60,718 bases of DNA from Caballeronia glathei (GTDB lineage: Bacteria > Pseudomonadota > Gammaproteobacteria > Burkholderiales > Burkholderiaceae), in contig NZ_JFHC01000054.1 of assembly GCF_000698595.1 (NCBI RefSeq), positions 1-60,718 of the forward strand. Reading direction: 5' to 3'. Made by a program: the position numbers and the translations under genes. Under the pieces are notes generated by a model. The model did no database searches and was not told the origin of the DNA. It was given only the letters and a program-made list of their open reading frames with translations. This document shows, one piece after another, positions 25,522-36,071 of this stretch; position 1 is the stretch's first letter, and each line of letters begins with the position of its first letter.

Positions 25522-26760
25522 GTGAAACCGATTCTCAAATCCAACAAGTTGCAAAACGTCTGCTACGACATCCGCGGGCCCGTGCTGGAACACGCGAAGC
25601 GCCTCGAAGAAGAAGGGCACAGGATCATCAAGCTCAACATCGGCAATCTGGCGGCGTTCGGCTTCGATGCGCCGGACGAAATCATCCAGGACATGATCCG
25701 CAACCTGCCGACGTCGTCGGGCTACTCGGACTCGAAGGGCGTGTTCGCCGCGCGCAAGGCGATCATGCATTACACGCAGCAAAAGGGCGTGACGGGCGTC
25801 GAGCTGGACGACATCTTCATCGGCAACGGCGCGTCGGAACTGATCGTGATGGCGATGCAGGGGCTGCTCAACGACGGCGACGAAGTCCTGCTGCCCGCGC
25901 CCGACTACCCGCTCTGGACGGCGGCCGTGAGCCTTTCGTCGGGCACGCCGCGCCACTACATCTGCGACGAGGGCGCCGGCTGGATGCCCGATCTCGACGA
26001 TATCCGCGCGAAAATCACGCCGAACACGCGGGCGATCGTCGTCATCAACCCGAACAACCCGACGGGCGCGCTCTACTCGGACGACCTGCTGCTCGAACTG
26101 GTCGAGATCGCGCGCCAGCACGGGCTCATCATTTTCGCCGACGAGGTCTACGACAAGATCGTCTACGACGGCCAGAAGCACACCTCGATGGCGGCGCTTT
26201 CCGAGGACGTGCTGACCGTGACGTTCAACAGTCTCTCGAAGAGCTACCGGTCGTGCGGCTACCGCGCGGGCTGGATGTTCATTTCGGGCCTGATCGAAGA
26301 GAACCGGCGCCGCGCGAACGACTACATCGAGGGCCTCGGCATCCTCGCCTCGATGCGCCTGTGCGCGAACGTGCCGGGGCAGTACGCGATCCAGACGGCG
26401 CTCGGCGGCTACCAGAGCATCCAGGACCTGATCGTCCCGGGCGGGCGCCTCTTCAAGCAGCGCGAACTCGCGTACGACATGCTGACGTCGATTCCTGGCG
26501 TATCCTGCGTGAAGCCGCAGGCGGCGCTCTACATGTTCCCGAAGCTCGATCCGAAGATGTACCCGATCGAGGACGACCAGCAGTTCATCACCGACCTGCT
26601 GCTCGAGGAACGCACGCTGCTCGTGCAGGGCACGGGCTTCAACTGGCCGACGCCGGATCACTTCCGGGTGGTGTTCCTGCCGAACGTCGACGATCTCGCC
26701 GATTCGATCAACCGCATCGAGCGCTTTCTCGGCGGCTATCGCAAACGCCACTCCGCTTAA
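25522..26760 (+). CDS. alaA: PLP-dependent alanine aminotransferase (AlaA/AlaC type)
   Basis: A class I/II aminotransferase, glutamate-pyruvate type, of 412 residues. It starts at GTG 25522 with KPILKSNKLQNVCYDIRGPV, typical of AlaA. The PLP lysine is in NSLSKSYRSCGYRAGW (K near residue 240). Other elements are INPNNPTGALYS near 178-190 and FADEVYDKIVYD near 208-219. The C-terminal HFRVVFLP holds the substrate-carboxylate arginine. A longer open frame starts at 25423 but adds no family sequence. It is followed after 25 bases by hom and then thrC, the usual Burkholderia arrangement linking amino acid synthesis genes. The specific substrate pair is inferred from similarity to E. coli AlaA. Confidence 0.92.
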   Translation: MKPILKSNKLQNVCYDIRGPVLEHAKRLEEEGHRIIKLNIGNLAAFGFDAPDEIIQDMIRNLPTSSGYSDSKGVFAARKAIMHYTQQKGVTGVELDDIFIGNGASELIVMAMQGLLNDGDEVLLPAPDYPLWTAAVSLSSGTPRHYICDEGAGWMPDLDDIRAKITPNTRAIVVINPNNPTGALYSDDLLLELVEIARQHGLIIFADEVYDKIVYDGQKHTSMAALSEDVLTVTFNSLSKSYRSCGYRAGWMFISGLIEENRRRANDYIEGLGILASMRLCANVPGQYAIQTALGGYQSIQDLIVPGGRLFKQRELAYDMLTSIPGVSCVKPQAALYMFPKLDPKMYPIEDDQQFITDLLLEERTLLVQGTGFNWPTPDHFRVVFLPNVDDLADSINRIERFLGGYRKRHSA

Positions 26761-26785
26761 CCCCTCACTATAAGAAACACGCTGC

Positions 26786-28108
26786 ATGGAACCGATCAAA
26801 GTTGGACTCTTGGGCTTCGGCACGGTCGGCAGCGGCACCTTTACGGTACTGCGCCGCAACCAGGAAGAAATCAAACGCCGCGCGGGCCGCGGCATCGAAA
26901 TCGCGCGCGTCGCCGTGCGCACGCCGGCAAAGGCCGCGGCCGCGGCGGCGGCCGGCATCGCGGTGACCAACGACTTCAACGCCGTCGTCGACGATCCGTC
27001 CATCGACATCGTCTGCGAAATGATCGGCGGCACGGGCGTGGCGCGCGAGCTCGTGCTGCGCGCGATCGCGAACGGCAAGCACGTCGTCACCGCGAACAAG
27101 GCGCTCCTCGCCGTGCACGGCAGCGAGATCTTCGAAGCGGCGGGCGCGAAAGGCGTGATGGTCGCGTTCGAGGCGGCGGTGGCGGGCGGCATTCCGATCA
27201 TCAAGGCGCTGCGCGAAGGGCTGACGGCGAACCGCATCGAATACATCGCGGGCATCATCAACGGCACGACGAACTACATCCTCTCGGAAATGCGCGACCG
27301 CGGCCTCGATTTCGCGACCGCGCTCAAGGCGGCGCAGGACCTGGGCTACGCGGAAGCCGATCCGACCTTCGACATCGAAGGCGTCGACGCCGCGCACAAG
27401 GTGACGATCATGAGCGCGATCGCGTTCGGCGTGCCGGTGCAGTTCGAGCGCGCGTACGTGGAAGGCATCAGCAAGCTCGCGGCGATCGACATCCGCTATG
27501 CCGAGGACCTCGGCTACCGCATCAAGCTGCTCGGGATCGCGCGGCGCACGGAGAAGGGCATCGAGTTGCGCACGCATCCCACGCTGATTCCGGAAAAGCG
27601 CCTGCTCGCCAACGTGGAAGGCGCGATGAACGCGGTCGTCGTGCACGGCGACGCCGTCGGCACGACGCTCTATTACGGCAAGGGCGCGGGCGCCGAGCCG
27701 ACCGCCTCGGCAGTCGTCGCCGATCTCGTGGACGTCACGCGCCTGCACACGGCCGACCCGGAGCATCGCGTGCCGCACCTCGCGTTCCAGCCGGACAGCC
27801 TCTCCAGCACGCCGATCCTGCCGATCGAGGACGTGACGAGCAGCTACTACCTGCGCCTGCGCGTCGCGGACGTGACGGGCGTGCTCGCCAACATCACGCG
27901 CATTCTGGCCGACAAGCGCATCTCCATCGACGCGCTGCTGCAGAAGGAATCGGAGCAGGTCGACGGCGTGGACAAGGGCGAGACCGACATCATCCTGATC
28001 ACGCACGAGACGGTCGAACGGAACGTGAACGCGGCGATTCGGGAGATCGAGGCGCTCTCGACGGTCGTCTCGCAAGTGACGAAGCTGCGCATGGAAGCGC
28101 TGAACTAG
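26786..28108 (+). CDS. hom: homoserine dehydrogenase
   Basis: Reduces aspartate semialdehyde to homoserine with NAD(P)H, the branch point to threonine and methionine. The 440-residue monofunctional enzyme has an N-terminal Rossmann domain (GLLGFGTVGSGTF), TANKALLAVHG near residues 105-115, and the family signature around AQDLGYAEADPTFDIEGVDAAHK near 190-212. A C-terminal ACT domain starts near residue 350 (YYLRLRVADVTGVLANITRI) and normally mediates threonine feedback. No fused aspartokinase is present. It lies between alaA and thrC with 25- and 10-base gaps. Confidence 0.97.
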   Translation: MEPIKVGLLGFGTVGSGTFTVLRRNQEEIKRRAGRGIEIARVAVRTPAKAAAAAAAGIAVTNDFNAVVDDPSIDIVCEMIGGTGVARELVLRAIANGKHVVTANKALLAVHGSEIFEAAGAKGVMVAFEAAVAGGIPIIKALREGLTANRIEYIAGIINGTTNYILSEMRDRGLDFATALKAAQDLGYAEADPTFDIEGVDAAHKVTIMSAIAFGVPVQFERAYVEGISKLAAIDIRYAEDLGYRIKLLGIARRTEKGIELRTHPTLIPEKRLLANVEGAMNAVVVHGDAVGTTLYYGKGAGAEPTASAVVADLVDVTRLHTADPEHRVPHLAFQPDSLSSTPILPIEDVTSSYYLRLRVADVTGVLANITRILADKRISIDALLQKESEQVDGVDKGETDIILITHETVERNVNAAIREIEALSTVVSQVTKLRMEALN

Positions 28109-28118
28109 GATTCAAGCC

Positions 28119-29564
28119 ATGAACTACATCTCGACGCGCGGCGCCGGCCTTTCCGAGCGCCACACGTTTTCCGACATCCTGCTCGGCGGGCTCGCCAGGG
28201 ACGGCGGCCTTTATCTGCCCACGCAGTATCCGCGCGTACCGGCGGAAGAACTCGCGCGGTGGCGCACCCTGTCGTATGCGGACCTCGCGTTCGAAGTGCT
28301 CTCGAAATTCAGCGACGACATTCCCGCCGACGACCTGCGCTCGCTCACGCGCAAGACCTATACGGCCGACGTCTACAGCAACGTGCGCGACGAGGAAGCC
28401 GCCGCGCAGATCACGCCGCTCAAGACGCTCGGCGTCGAGAACGGCGCGGCGCTCTCGCTGCTGGAGCTCTCGAACGGGCCGACGCTCGCCTTCAAGGACA
28501 TGGCGATGCAGTTGCTCGGCAACCTGTTCGAGTACGCGCTTCGCAAACACGGCGAGACGCTGAACATTCTCGGTGCGACCTCGGGCGACACCGGCAGCGC
28601 CGCCGAATACGCGATGCGCGGCAAGGCGGGCGTGCGCGTCTTCATGCTGTCGCCGCACGGGAAAATGAGCGCGTTCCAGACGGCGCAGATGTTCTCGCTG
28701 CAGGACCCGAACATCTTCAATCTCGCCGTCGAGGGCAACTTCGACAACTGCCAGGACATCGTGAAGGCGGTGTCCAACGACCACGCCTTCAAGGCCGCGC
28801 ACAAGATCGGCACGGTCAATTCGATCAACTGGGCGCGCGTGGTGGCGCAGGTCGTCTACTACTTCAAGGGCTATTTCGCGGCCACGAAGAGCAACGACGA
28901 GCGCGTGTCGTTCACGGTGCCGTCGGGCAACTTCGGCAATGTCTGCGCGGGACACATCGCGCGCATGATGGGGCTGCCGGTCGAGAAGCTCGTAGTCGCG
29001 ACGAACGAAAACGACGTGCTCGACGAGTTCTTCCGCACGGGCGTGTATCGCGTGCGCGGCGCCGACGAGACGTATCACACCACCAGCCCGAGCATGGACA
29101 TCTCGAAGGCGTCGAATTTCGAGCGTTTCGTGTTCGACCTGCTCGGGCGCGATCCGGCGCGCGTGCTGCAACTGTTCCGCGACGTCGAGGAGAAGGGCGG
29201 CTTCGATCTCGCGGCGAGCGGCGATTTCGCGCGGGTGAAGGAATTCGGCTTCGTGTCGGGCCGCAGCAGCCATGCCGACCGCGTGGACGCGATCCGCGAC
29301 GTGTTCGAGCGCTACGGCACGATGATCGACACCCACACCGCCGACGGCCTGAAAGTGGCGCGCGAGCACCTTCAGCCCGGCGTGCCGATGATCGTGCTGG
29401 AGACCGCGCAGCCGATCAAGTTCGGCGAGACGATCCGCGAAGCGCTCCTGCGCGAGCCGGAACGCCCGCCCGCGTTCGTTGGACTTGAAAAACTGCCACA
29501 AAGGTTCGATATCGTGCCTGCCGATGCGAACGTGGTGAAAGCCTATATCGCCGAGCGCACCTGA
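28119..29564 (+). CDS. thrC: threonine synthase
   Basis: Converts O-phosphohomoserine to L-threonine. A PLP enzyme of 481 residues, the longer proteobacterial/fungal type. It opens MNYISTRGAGLSERHTFSD. The PLP lysine is in TLAFKDMAMQLLGN (near residue 125). The phosphate-binding segment GATSGDTGSAAEYA lies near 150-163, and SGNFGNVCAGH near 268-278. It follows hom by 10 bases, so the genes for the two steps are co-transcribed; homoserine kinase (thrB) is elsewhere, as usual in this group. A strong terminator follows. Confidence 0.97.
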   Translation: MNYISTRGAGLSERHTFSDILLGGLARDGGLYLPTQYPRVPAEELARWRTLSYADLAFEVLSKFSDDIPADDLRSLTRKTYTADVYSNVRDEEAAAQITPLKTLGVENGAALSLLELSNGPTLAFKDMAMQLLGNLFEYALRKHGETLNILGATSGDTGSAAEYAMRGKAGVRVFMLSPHGKMSAFQTAQMFSLQDPNIFNLAVEGNFDNCQDIVKAVSNDHAFKAAHKIGTVNSINWARVVAQVVYYFKGYFAATKSNDERVSFTVPSGNFGNVCAGHIARMMGLPVEKLVVATNENDVLDEFFRTGVYRVRGADETYHTTSPSMDISKASNFERFVFDLLGRDPARVLQLFRDVEEKGGFDLAASGDFARVKEFGFVSGRSSHADRVDAIRDVFERYGTMIDTHTADGLKVAREHLQPGVPMIVLETAQPIKFGETIREALLREPERPPAFVGLEKLPQRFDIVPADANVVKAYIAERT

Positions 29565-29591
29565 AAACGGGGGCGCATCGGCGGGACACAT

Positions 29592-29622
29592 GGGGCGCGG
29601 CAGGCTTGCCGCGCCCCGTTTT
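29592..29622 (+). terminator. intrinsic terminator of alaA-hom-thrC
   Basis: An 11-bp perfect stem (GGGGCGCGGCA with TGCCGCGCCCC) closes a GGCT loop and is followed by GTTTTG. It starts 28 bases after the thrC stop. Confidence 0.88.
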
Positions 29623-29777
29623 GCTTGTGTGCTTTTCCGGGTGCCGCCGCGGCCGCGCCGCAGCCGGCCCGTTGCAACGTGAGCAACCGGCACCGAAATC
29701 GGATTAATCCGCAAAAACGCTTCAAAAACTGCTAAAATACGCGGTTTTTCGCCGTACATCATTCAAAAGGACGCGCT

Positions 29778-31370
<1,593 letters not shown>

Positions 31371-31416
31371 GTTCAGCGCCTTCCGGGGCCCGAACCAGCA
31401 CCCGGAACCGTTCCAG

Positions 31417-31448
31417 AACGGCCCGCTTCGGCAGAAGCGGGCCGTTTT
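31417..31448 (+). terminator. intrinsic terminator downstream of ybiT
   Basis: A 13-bp perfect stem (AACGGCCCGCTTC with GAAGCGGGCCGTT) closes a GGCA loop and ends in TTTT. It lies 46 bases after the ybiT stop and just before the aldehyde dehydrogenase gene. Confidence 0.9.
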
Positions 31449-31495
31449 GCATTCCGGAAGCCTCGTAGAATGTCGTCATCCACCGGAGACAGGAC

Positions 31496-32920
31496 ATGAA
31501 AATCTGCGAACAGCTGTATATCGGCGGCAAATGGCACAAGCCGTCGGGCGACGGCACGATCGACGTGATCGATTCCGCGACGGAAGCCGTCATGGGCCGC
31601 ATCCCGGAAGGGTGCGACGCCGACGCCGAGGCGGCCATCGAGGCCGCGCGGCTCGCTTTCGACGCCTGGGCCGCGACGCCCGCGAAAGTGCGCGGCGACT
31701 ATCTCGCGAAGATCGCCGCAGCGCTGAAAGCGCGCACCGACGAGCTCGCGAGCCTCATCGCGGGCGAAGTCGGCATGCCGATCAAGCTCGCGCGCGCGAT
31801 CCAGGTCGGCAGCCCCGTCTACAACTGGAACGCCTACGCGAAGCTCGCGAGCGAGTTCCAGTACGAGGAGAAGGTCGGCAACTCGCTCGTCGTGCGCGAG
31901 CCGGTCGGGGTCGTCGCGGGGATCACGCCGTGGAATTTCCCGCTGAACCAGATCACGCTGAAGGTCGCCGCCGCGCTCGCGGCCGGCTGCACGGTCGTGC
32001 TGAAGCCCTCGGAAGTCGCGCCGCTCAACGCGTTCGTGCTCGCCGAGGTGATTCACGAGGCGGGGCTGCCCGCGGGCGTGTTCAATCTCGTGAGCGGCTA
32101 CGGGCCGGTCGTCGGCGAAATGCTCGCGAGCCATCCGTCGGTCGACATGGTGTCGTTCACCGGCTCGACGCGGGCGGGCAAGCGCGTGTCCGAACTGGCG
32201 TCGGCGACGGTCAAGCGCGTCGCGCTGGAGCTCGGCGGCAAGTCGGCGTCGGTCGTGCTCGACGACGCCGATTTCCCCGCGGCGATCAAGGGCACCGTCG
32301 GCGCATGCTTCCTGAACTCGGGGCAGACGTGCTCGGCGCACACGCGGCTCATCGTGCCGGAATCGCGCTACGAGGAGGCGCGCGGCCTCGCGAAGCAGGC
32401 GGCGGAGGCGTTCGTCCCGGGCGACCCGCACAGGGAGACGACGCGGCTCGGGCCGCTCGCGTCGTCGGCGCAGGAGGCGCGCGTGCAGGACTACATGCGC
32501 CGCGGCATCGACGAGGGCGCGGAACTCGTGACGGGCGGCCCCGGCCGGCCCGCCGGCCTCGAGCGCGGCTTTTACGTGAAGCCGACGGTGTTCGGCCGCG
32601 TTCATCCGAAGGCGACCCTCGCGCAGGAAGAGATTTTCGGGCCGGTGCTGTCGATCCTCACCTACAAGGACGAGGAAGAGGCGATCCGCATCGCGAACGA
32701 CTCGCTCTATGGTCTGGGCGGCGCGGTCTGGTCGGGCGACGACGAGCGCGCCCTGCGCGTCGCGCGACGCATTCGCACCGGGCAGGTCGATATCAACGGC
32801 GGCGCGTGGAACATGGCCGCGCCGTTCGGCGGGTTCAAGCAGTCGGGCCACGGTCGCGAGAACGGCAAGTACGGACTGGAGGAATATCTCGAGTACAAGT
32901 CGATGCAGTTGAAAAGCTAG
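31496..32920 (+). CDS. NAD(P)-dependent aldehyde dehydrogenase
   Basis: A 474-residue aldehyde dehydrogenase of the ALDH superfamily. The cofactor region includes TPWNFPLNQI near residues 145-154 and KPSEVAPLNA near 170. The general base glutamate is in LELGGKSASVV (about 246-256), and the catalytic cysteine in NSGQTCSAHTRL (near 284). The C-terminal oligomerisation segment PFGGFKQSGHGRENG is present. The physiological aldehyde cannot be named: neighbours (ybiT upstream behind a terminator, a nitronate monooxygenase-like gene downstream) give no pathway. It may be co-transcribed with the downstream flavoprotein across a 156-base gap, but this is weak. Confidence 0.93.
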   Translation: MKICEQLYIGGKWHKPSGDGTIDVIDSATEAVMGRIPEGCDADAEAAIEAARLAFDAWAATPAKVRGDYLAKIAAALKARTDELASLIAGEVGMPIKLARAIQVGSPVYNWNAYAKLASEFQYEEKVGNSLVVREPVGVVAGITPWNFPLNQITLKVAAALAAGCTVVLKPSEVAPLNAFVLAEVIHEAGLPAGVFNLVSGYGPVVGEMLASHPSVDMVSFTGSTRAGKRVSELASATVKRVALELGGKSASVVLDDADFPAAIKGTVGACFLNSGQTCSAHTRLIVPESRYEEARGLAKQAAEAFVPGDPHRETTRLGPLASSAQEARVQDYMRRGIDEGAELVTGGPGRPAGLERGFYVKPTVFGRVHPKATLAQEEIFGPVLSILTYKDEEEAIRIANDSLYGLGGAVWSGDDERALRVARRIRTGQVDINGGAWNMAAPFGGFKQSGHGRENGKYGLEEYLEYKSMQLKS

Positions 32921-33076
32921 GGTCAGGGCGGATCGCGCGGGCGCGTCGAACGGTCGCGCGCCGGTTCGCCCGCGTGTTCGTCCGCATATCCGCTTTCGCT
33001 TGACCCGCCGCAAGCCCTCGGGCCGTTCCTTCGATCAGACTCCGAAAATCTGAATTCATCGAAGGACACACTCGCA

Positions 33077-34231
33077 ATGACCGACCTGCCCATGCTGACC
33101 ATCCGCGGCCGCACGCTGCTGCCCATCGTCCAGGGCGGAATGGGCGTCGGTGTTTCGGCGCACCGCCTTGCGGGTTCCGTCGCGCGGGAAGGCGCGCTCG
33201 GCACGATCGCGAGCATCGACCTGCGCCACCACCATCCCGACCTCGTCGAGCGCTGCAAGGCAAGCCCGGACCGCGCGACCTTCGAAGCAGCCAACCAGGA
33301 AGCGCTCGCGCGCGAAATCGCGGCGGCGAGGCGCCTGAGCGAAGGCCGCGGCATGATCGCCGTGAACGTGATGCGCGCGGTCAGTTCGTACGCGGACTCG
33401 GTGAAGACCGCCTGCGACGCGGGCGCTGACGCCATCGTCATGGGTGCCGGCCTGCCGCTCGATTTGCCCGATCTCACGGAGAGCGTCGATATCGCGCTGA
33501 TCCCGATCCTCTCGGACAGCCGCGGCATCGCGCTCGTGCTGAAGAAATGGATGAAAAAGAACCGCCTGCCCGATGCGATCGTCATCGAGCATCCCGCGCA
33601 TGCGGGCGGTCATCTGGGCGTCGCAAACGTCGGCGACATCGGGGACGCGCGCTTTCACTTCGCCCGTGTGATCGAGGAGACCATGCAGACGTTCGACAAC
33701 CTGGGCATCGGGCGCATGCGCATTGCGCTGATCGTCGCGGGCGGGATCAACAGCCACGCGGCGTTGCGCGCGTGTCTCGCGGCGGGCGCGGCGGGCGTGC
33801 AGCTCGGCACGCCGTTTGCCGTGACCGAGGAGGGCGACGCGCACCCCGCCTTCAAGCGCATTCTGGCTGAGGCCCAGCCGGACGACATCGTCGATTTCGT
33901 CAGCGTGACCGGGCTGCCCGCGCGCGCCGTGAAAACGCCGTGGCTCGCGCGCTATCTGCGCAACGAGGAGCGGATTCGCACGAAAATCGGCGCGCGCCAG
34001 CAGGTCTGCCCGACCGGGCTCGAGTGTCTTTCCGTGTGCGGCTTGCGCGACGGCATCGAGAAGTTCGGCCATTTCTGCATCGATACGCGGCTTGCGGCGG
34101 CGCTGCGCGGCGATGTCGCGAACGGGCTGTTCTTCCGGGGCCGCGAGGCGCTGCCGTTCGGCCCGGCGATCCGAAGCGTGCGCGAACTGCTCGACCTGAT
34201 GCTGACCGGCCGCGCGCCCGCGGCGGCCTGA
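33077..34231 (+). CDS. nitronate monooxygenase/2-nitropropane dioxygenase-like flavoprotein with a C-terminal Cys cluster
   Basis: A 384-residue FMN-dependent TIM-barrel enzyme of the NPD/FabK superfamily. It starts with IVQGGMGVGVSAHRLAG (FMN phosphate-binding side). It has VNVMRAVSSYADSV near residue 95, the active-site histidine segment EHPAHAGGHLG near 173-183, and VAGGINSHAALRACLAAGA near 220-238. The C-terminal region holds several cysteines (CPTGLECLSVCG near 310-322, then FCID), unusual for simple nitronate monooxygenases and suggestive of a metal or Fe-S site. Substrate unknown: nitronate oxidation is the family activity, and an enoyl-reductase-like role is possible. Confidence 0.85.
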   Translation: MTDLPMLTIRGRTLLPIVQGGMGVGVSAHRLAGSVAREGALGTIASIDLRHHHPDLVERCKASPDRATFEAANQEALAREIAAARRLSEGRGMIAVNVMRAVSSYADSVKTACDAGADAIVMGAGLPLDLPDLTESVDIALIPILSDSRGIALVLKKWMKKNRLPDAIVIEHPAHAGGHLGVANVGDIGDARFHFARVIEETMQTFDNLGIGRMRIALIVAGGINSHAALRACLAAGAAGVQLGTPFAVTEEGDAHPAFKRILAEAQPDDIVDFVSVTGLPARAVKTPWLARYLRNEERIRTKIGARQQVCPTGLECLSVCGLRDGIEKFGHFCIDTRLAAALRGDVANGLFFRGREALPFGPAIRSVRELLDLMLTGRAPAAA

Positions 34232-34282
34232 AGAGAGACCGCCCGGCCGCGCCCGGCGGCGCACCATGGCGCCGGGTAACGC

Positions 34283-34486
34283 TCAGAGCCGGTCGTTCCT
34301 GAACCGCATGGCGGTTCCGTCGCGCGTGATGCGCTCCCAGATCGCGCGTTTTTCGTCGTCGGAGAGAAACACCCAGTTGGACACCTCGACCGCGGTGCGG
34401 CCGCAGCCCTTGCACACTTCGTCGAAGAGAGTGGAGCACACGCCGATGCAGGGGCTGTCGGGCAAGCCGTGAAGATTCGATGACAT
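34283..34486 (-). CDS. DUF1289 small zinc-ribbon-like protein
   Basis: A 67-residue protein of the DUF1289 (YdhL) family. The hallmark cysteines are in SPCIGVCSTLFDEVCKGCGR: C-x3-C and C-x2-C, a probable metal-binding site. The tail WERITRDGTAM follows. The ATG at 34486 gives the usual short N-terminus; the in-frame extension to 34552 lacks family resemblance. It lies just upstream of nothing on its strand except the pldA 3' end, with the PldA stop at 34542. Function is not known for the family. Confidence 0.88.
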   Translation of the reverse strand: MSSNLHGLPDSPCIGVCSTLFDEVCKGCGRTAVEVSNWVFLSDDEKRAIWERITRDGTAMRFRNDRL

Positions 34487-34541
34487 AGGAAACCTGTTGG
34501 CGCCTGCCCGCGGCAAGGCGCGGGCGAAGCGGAAAAAAACC

Positions 34542-35819
34542 TCAGCGCGCAATACTGTAGCCGATTCGCGCGATCCAGTGATGACGCTGGTTGTAGTCGA
34601 GGATGTCCTCGCCGTAGCCGTTGAAGTACCCCACGAACAGATAGCCGCCCCACGCGCTGCTGATGAGCTTCGCGAGCGGATAGGTCAGTTGCGCGTCGAC
34701 GCTGCCGTACCACGCCTTCGTGCCCTTGCGCAGCGTGGTGGCGAGCTGCCAGCCGTCGGGGCTGCCGTACTTCACCAGAAAATCGACATAGCCGCGATAG
34801 TCGGCGATGTCTTCGTTGCCCTGCTTCGTGATGTAGTAATAGAACTTCGGCGACAGCGTCAGGTGGTTCGAATTGATGTCGCCGAACTCCCACGTCGGCC
34901 GCACGAACGCGATGTTGATCGCGCGCGACTCGTCGCCGCTCTTGCCGTTAGATTCGTGGCCGAAGCCCGCCGCCACGCCCATGCGCGTGAAGAGCGGACT
35001 CTTCCACCCGGTGTCCTGCAGGTAGTAGAACAACTGGGGCTGGTAGCTCGTGTCGCGAAAAGGGGCGGAATCGGCGGACAGATCCCAGATCGACGTCTGC
35101 GTGTAGCCGAAATAGAGGTTGTCGAGCAGGGCGCGCGAACGCGGGTCGTCCGGCAGCAACAGGCGGTACTTGAAGCTGAACTGGAACTTGGCGAGGTTGT
35201 CGCCGTTCTGGCCGTCGGCGAAATACATCGGCTCGAACGTCGAGAGACGGCCGCTCAGCATGCGGTCGGTCGTGGTCGGCACGGCTGCCGTATTGACCGC
35301 GGCGCTCGCGCTCGCCAGCTGCGCGGGGGTGCGCGCCTGCGCTTCCTCGCGCTCCGCCGCGACGACCTGCGCCTGGTTTTCGCCGCGATTGAGCGTGACG
35401 AGCATCGGCGACGAATCGAAGCCGACCGGATCGATTTTCACCGTGCCGCGCGCCGAGTCGGGCCACGGCGCGGAAAAGCGCACCCGCCGGTATTGCCCGG
35501 GCCGCAGCGTCAGCCGGTCCGGCACGGCCGGATCGCGTTGCAGCGCGAGCGGCTGCGGCGGCAGATCGCCGTTGGTCAGTGTCACGTTCAGTTGCTTCGG
35601 CACTTCGACGGTAAGCGGCCTGGCGTCGTCGTCGGTGTAGAGCAGCGTCAGCTCGAGCGGCTGCTGCGCAGCGGCTTCGCGAGCAGGCTGGAGCACGGCG
35701 ACGGTCGCGCACGCCGCGCCCGTCCAGCCGACGGCAATGACGAGCGCGCAGACGCGCAGGAGCAATGCGAAGTTGCGTCGTGTGGCGCGTCTTTCGGGAC
35801 GCGGGGGGCATCGGGCCAT
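34542..35819 (-). CDS. pldA: outer-membrane phospholipase A (OMPLA/PldA) with an N-terminal extension
   Basis: An outer-membrane beta-barrel phospholipase A1 that degrades phospholipids in the outer leaflet. It has 425 residues against about 290 in E. coli. The catalytic set is intact: H288, S290 and N302 in GFGHESNGKSGDESRAIN, with the exact H-x-S and +14 Asn spacing. The barrel occupies about residues 205-425 and ends in aromatic-rich strands (HHWIARIGYSIAR). Residues 1-45 form a basic N-region plus signal peptide. About residues 50-150 form an additional beta-rich segment (LTLLYTDDDARPL, LTLRPGQYRRVRFS), then an Ala/Gln linker. Calcium-dependent dimer activation is family knowledge. The ATG at 35819 is chosen because it gives the signal peptide; the frame continues upstream to 35930. 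Confidence 0.92.
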   Translation of the reverse strand: MARCPPRPERRATRRNFALLLRVCALVIAVGWTGAACATVAVLQPAREAAAQQPLELTLLYTDDDARPLTVEVPKQLNVTLTNGDLPPQPLALQRDPAVPDRLTLRPGQYRRVRFSAPWPDSARGTVKIDPVGFDSSPMLVTLNRGENQAQVVAAEREEAQARTPAQLASASAAVNTAAVPTTTDRMLSGRLSTFEPMYFADGQNGDNLAKFQFSFKYRLLLPDDPRSRALLDNLYFGYTQTSIWDLSADSAPFRDTSYQPQLFYYLQDTGWKSPLFTRMGVAAGFGHESNGKSGDESRAINIAFVRPTWEFGDINSNHLTLSPKFYYYITKQGNEDIADYRGYVDFLVKYGSPDGWQLATTLRKGTKAWYGSVDAQLTYPLAKLISSAWGGYLFVGYFNGYGEDILDYNQRHHWIARIGYSIAR

Positions 35820-36071
35820 GTAATGGTCGTCCTCGATCGTGATGCGGGCAGGGAGCGGGCCAGCGTGTCCATGCCCGGGGTGGCGTTTTGTCGAACTTCT
35901 GCCCGGCCGGACGGGCGCGGCGCGGGCCATCCGGCGTTCGTCAGCGTGTGCCGGCGTCGCGGCGTTCAGGACAAAAGCGATGTCAGGGGTGTAATTGTAA
36001 ACGTGCTGAAGGCGCGCCCGACAGGTGGCGCCCGATGCCGGCCGATGTCCTCGGATGACCCGCGTGTGACT

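Noticed and set aside
25070..25525. Possible 151-codon gene upstream of alaA
   Set aside because: Pro/Arg/Ala-rich sequence without a domain, signal peptide or ribosome site; it overlaps the alaA start region.
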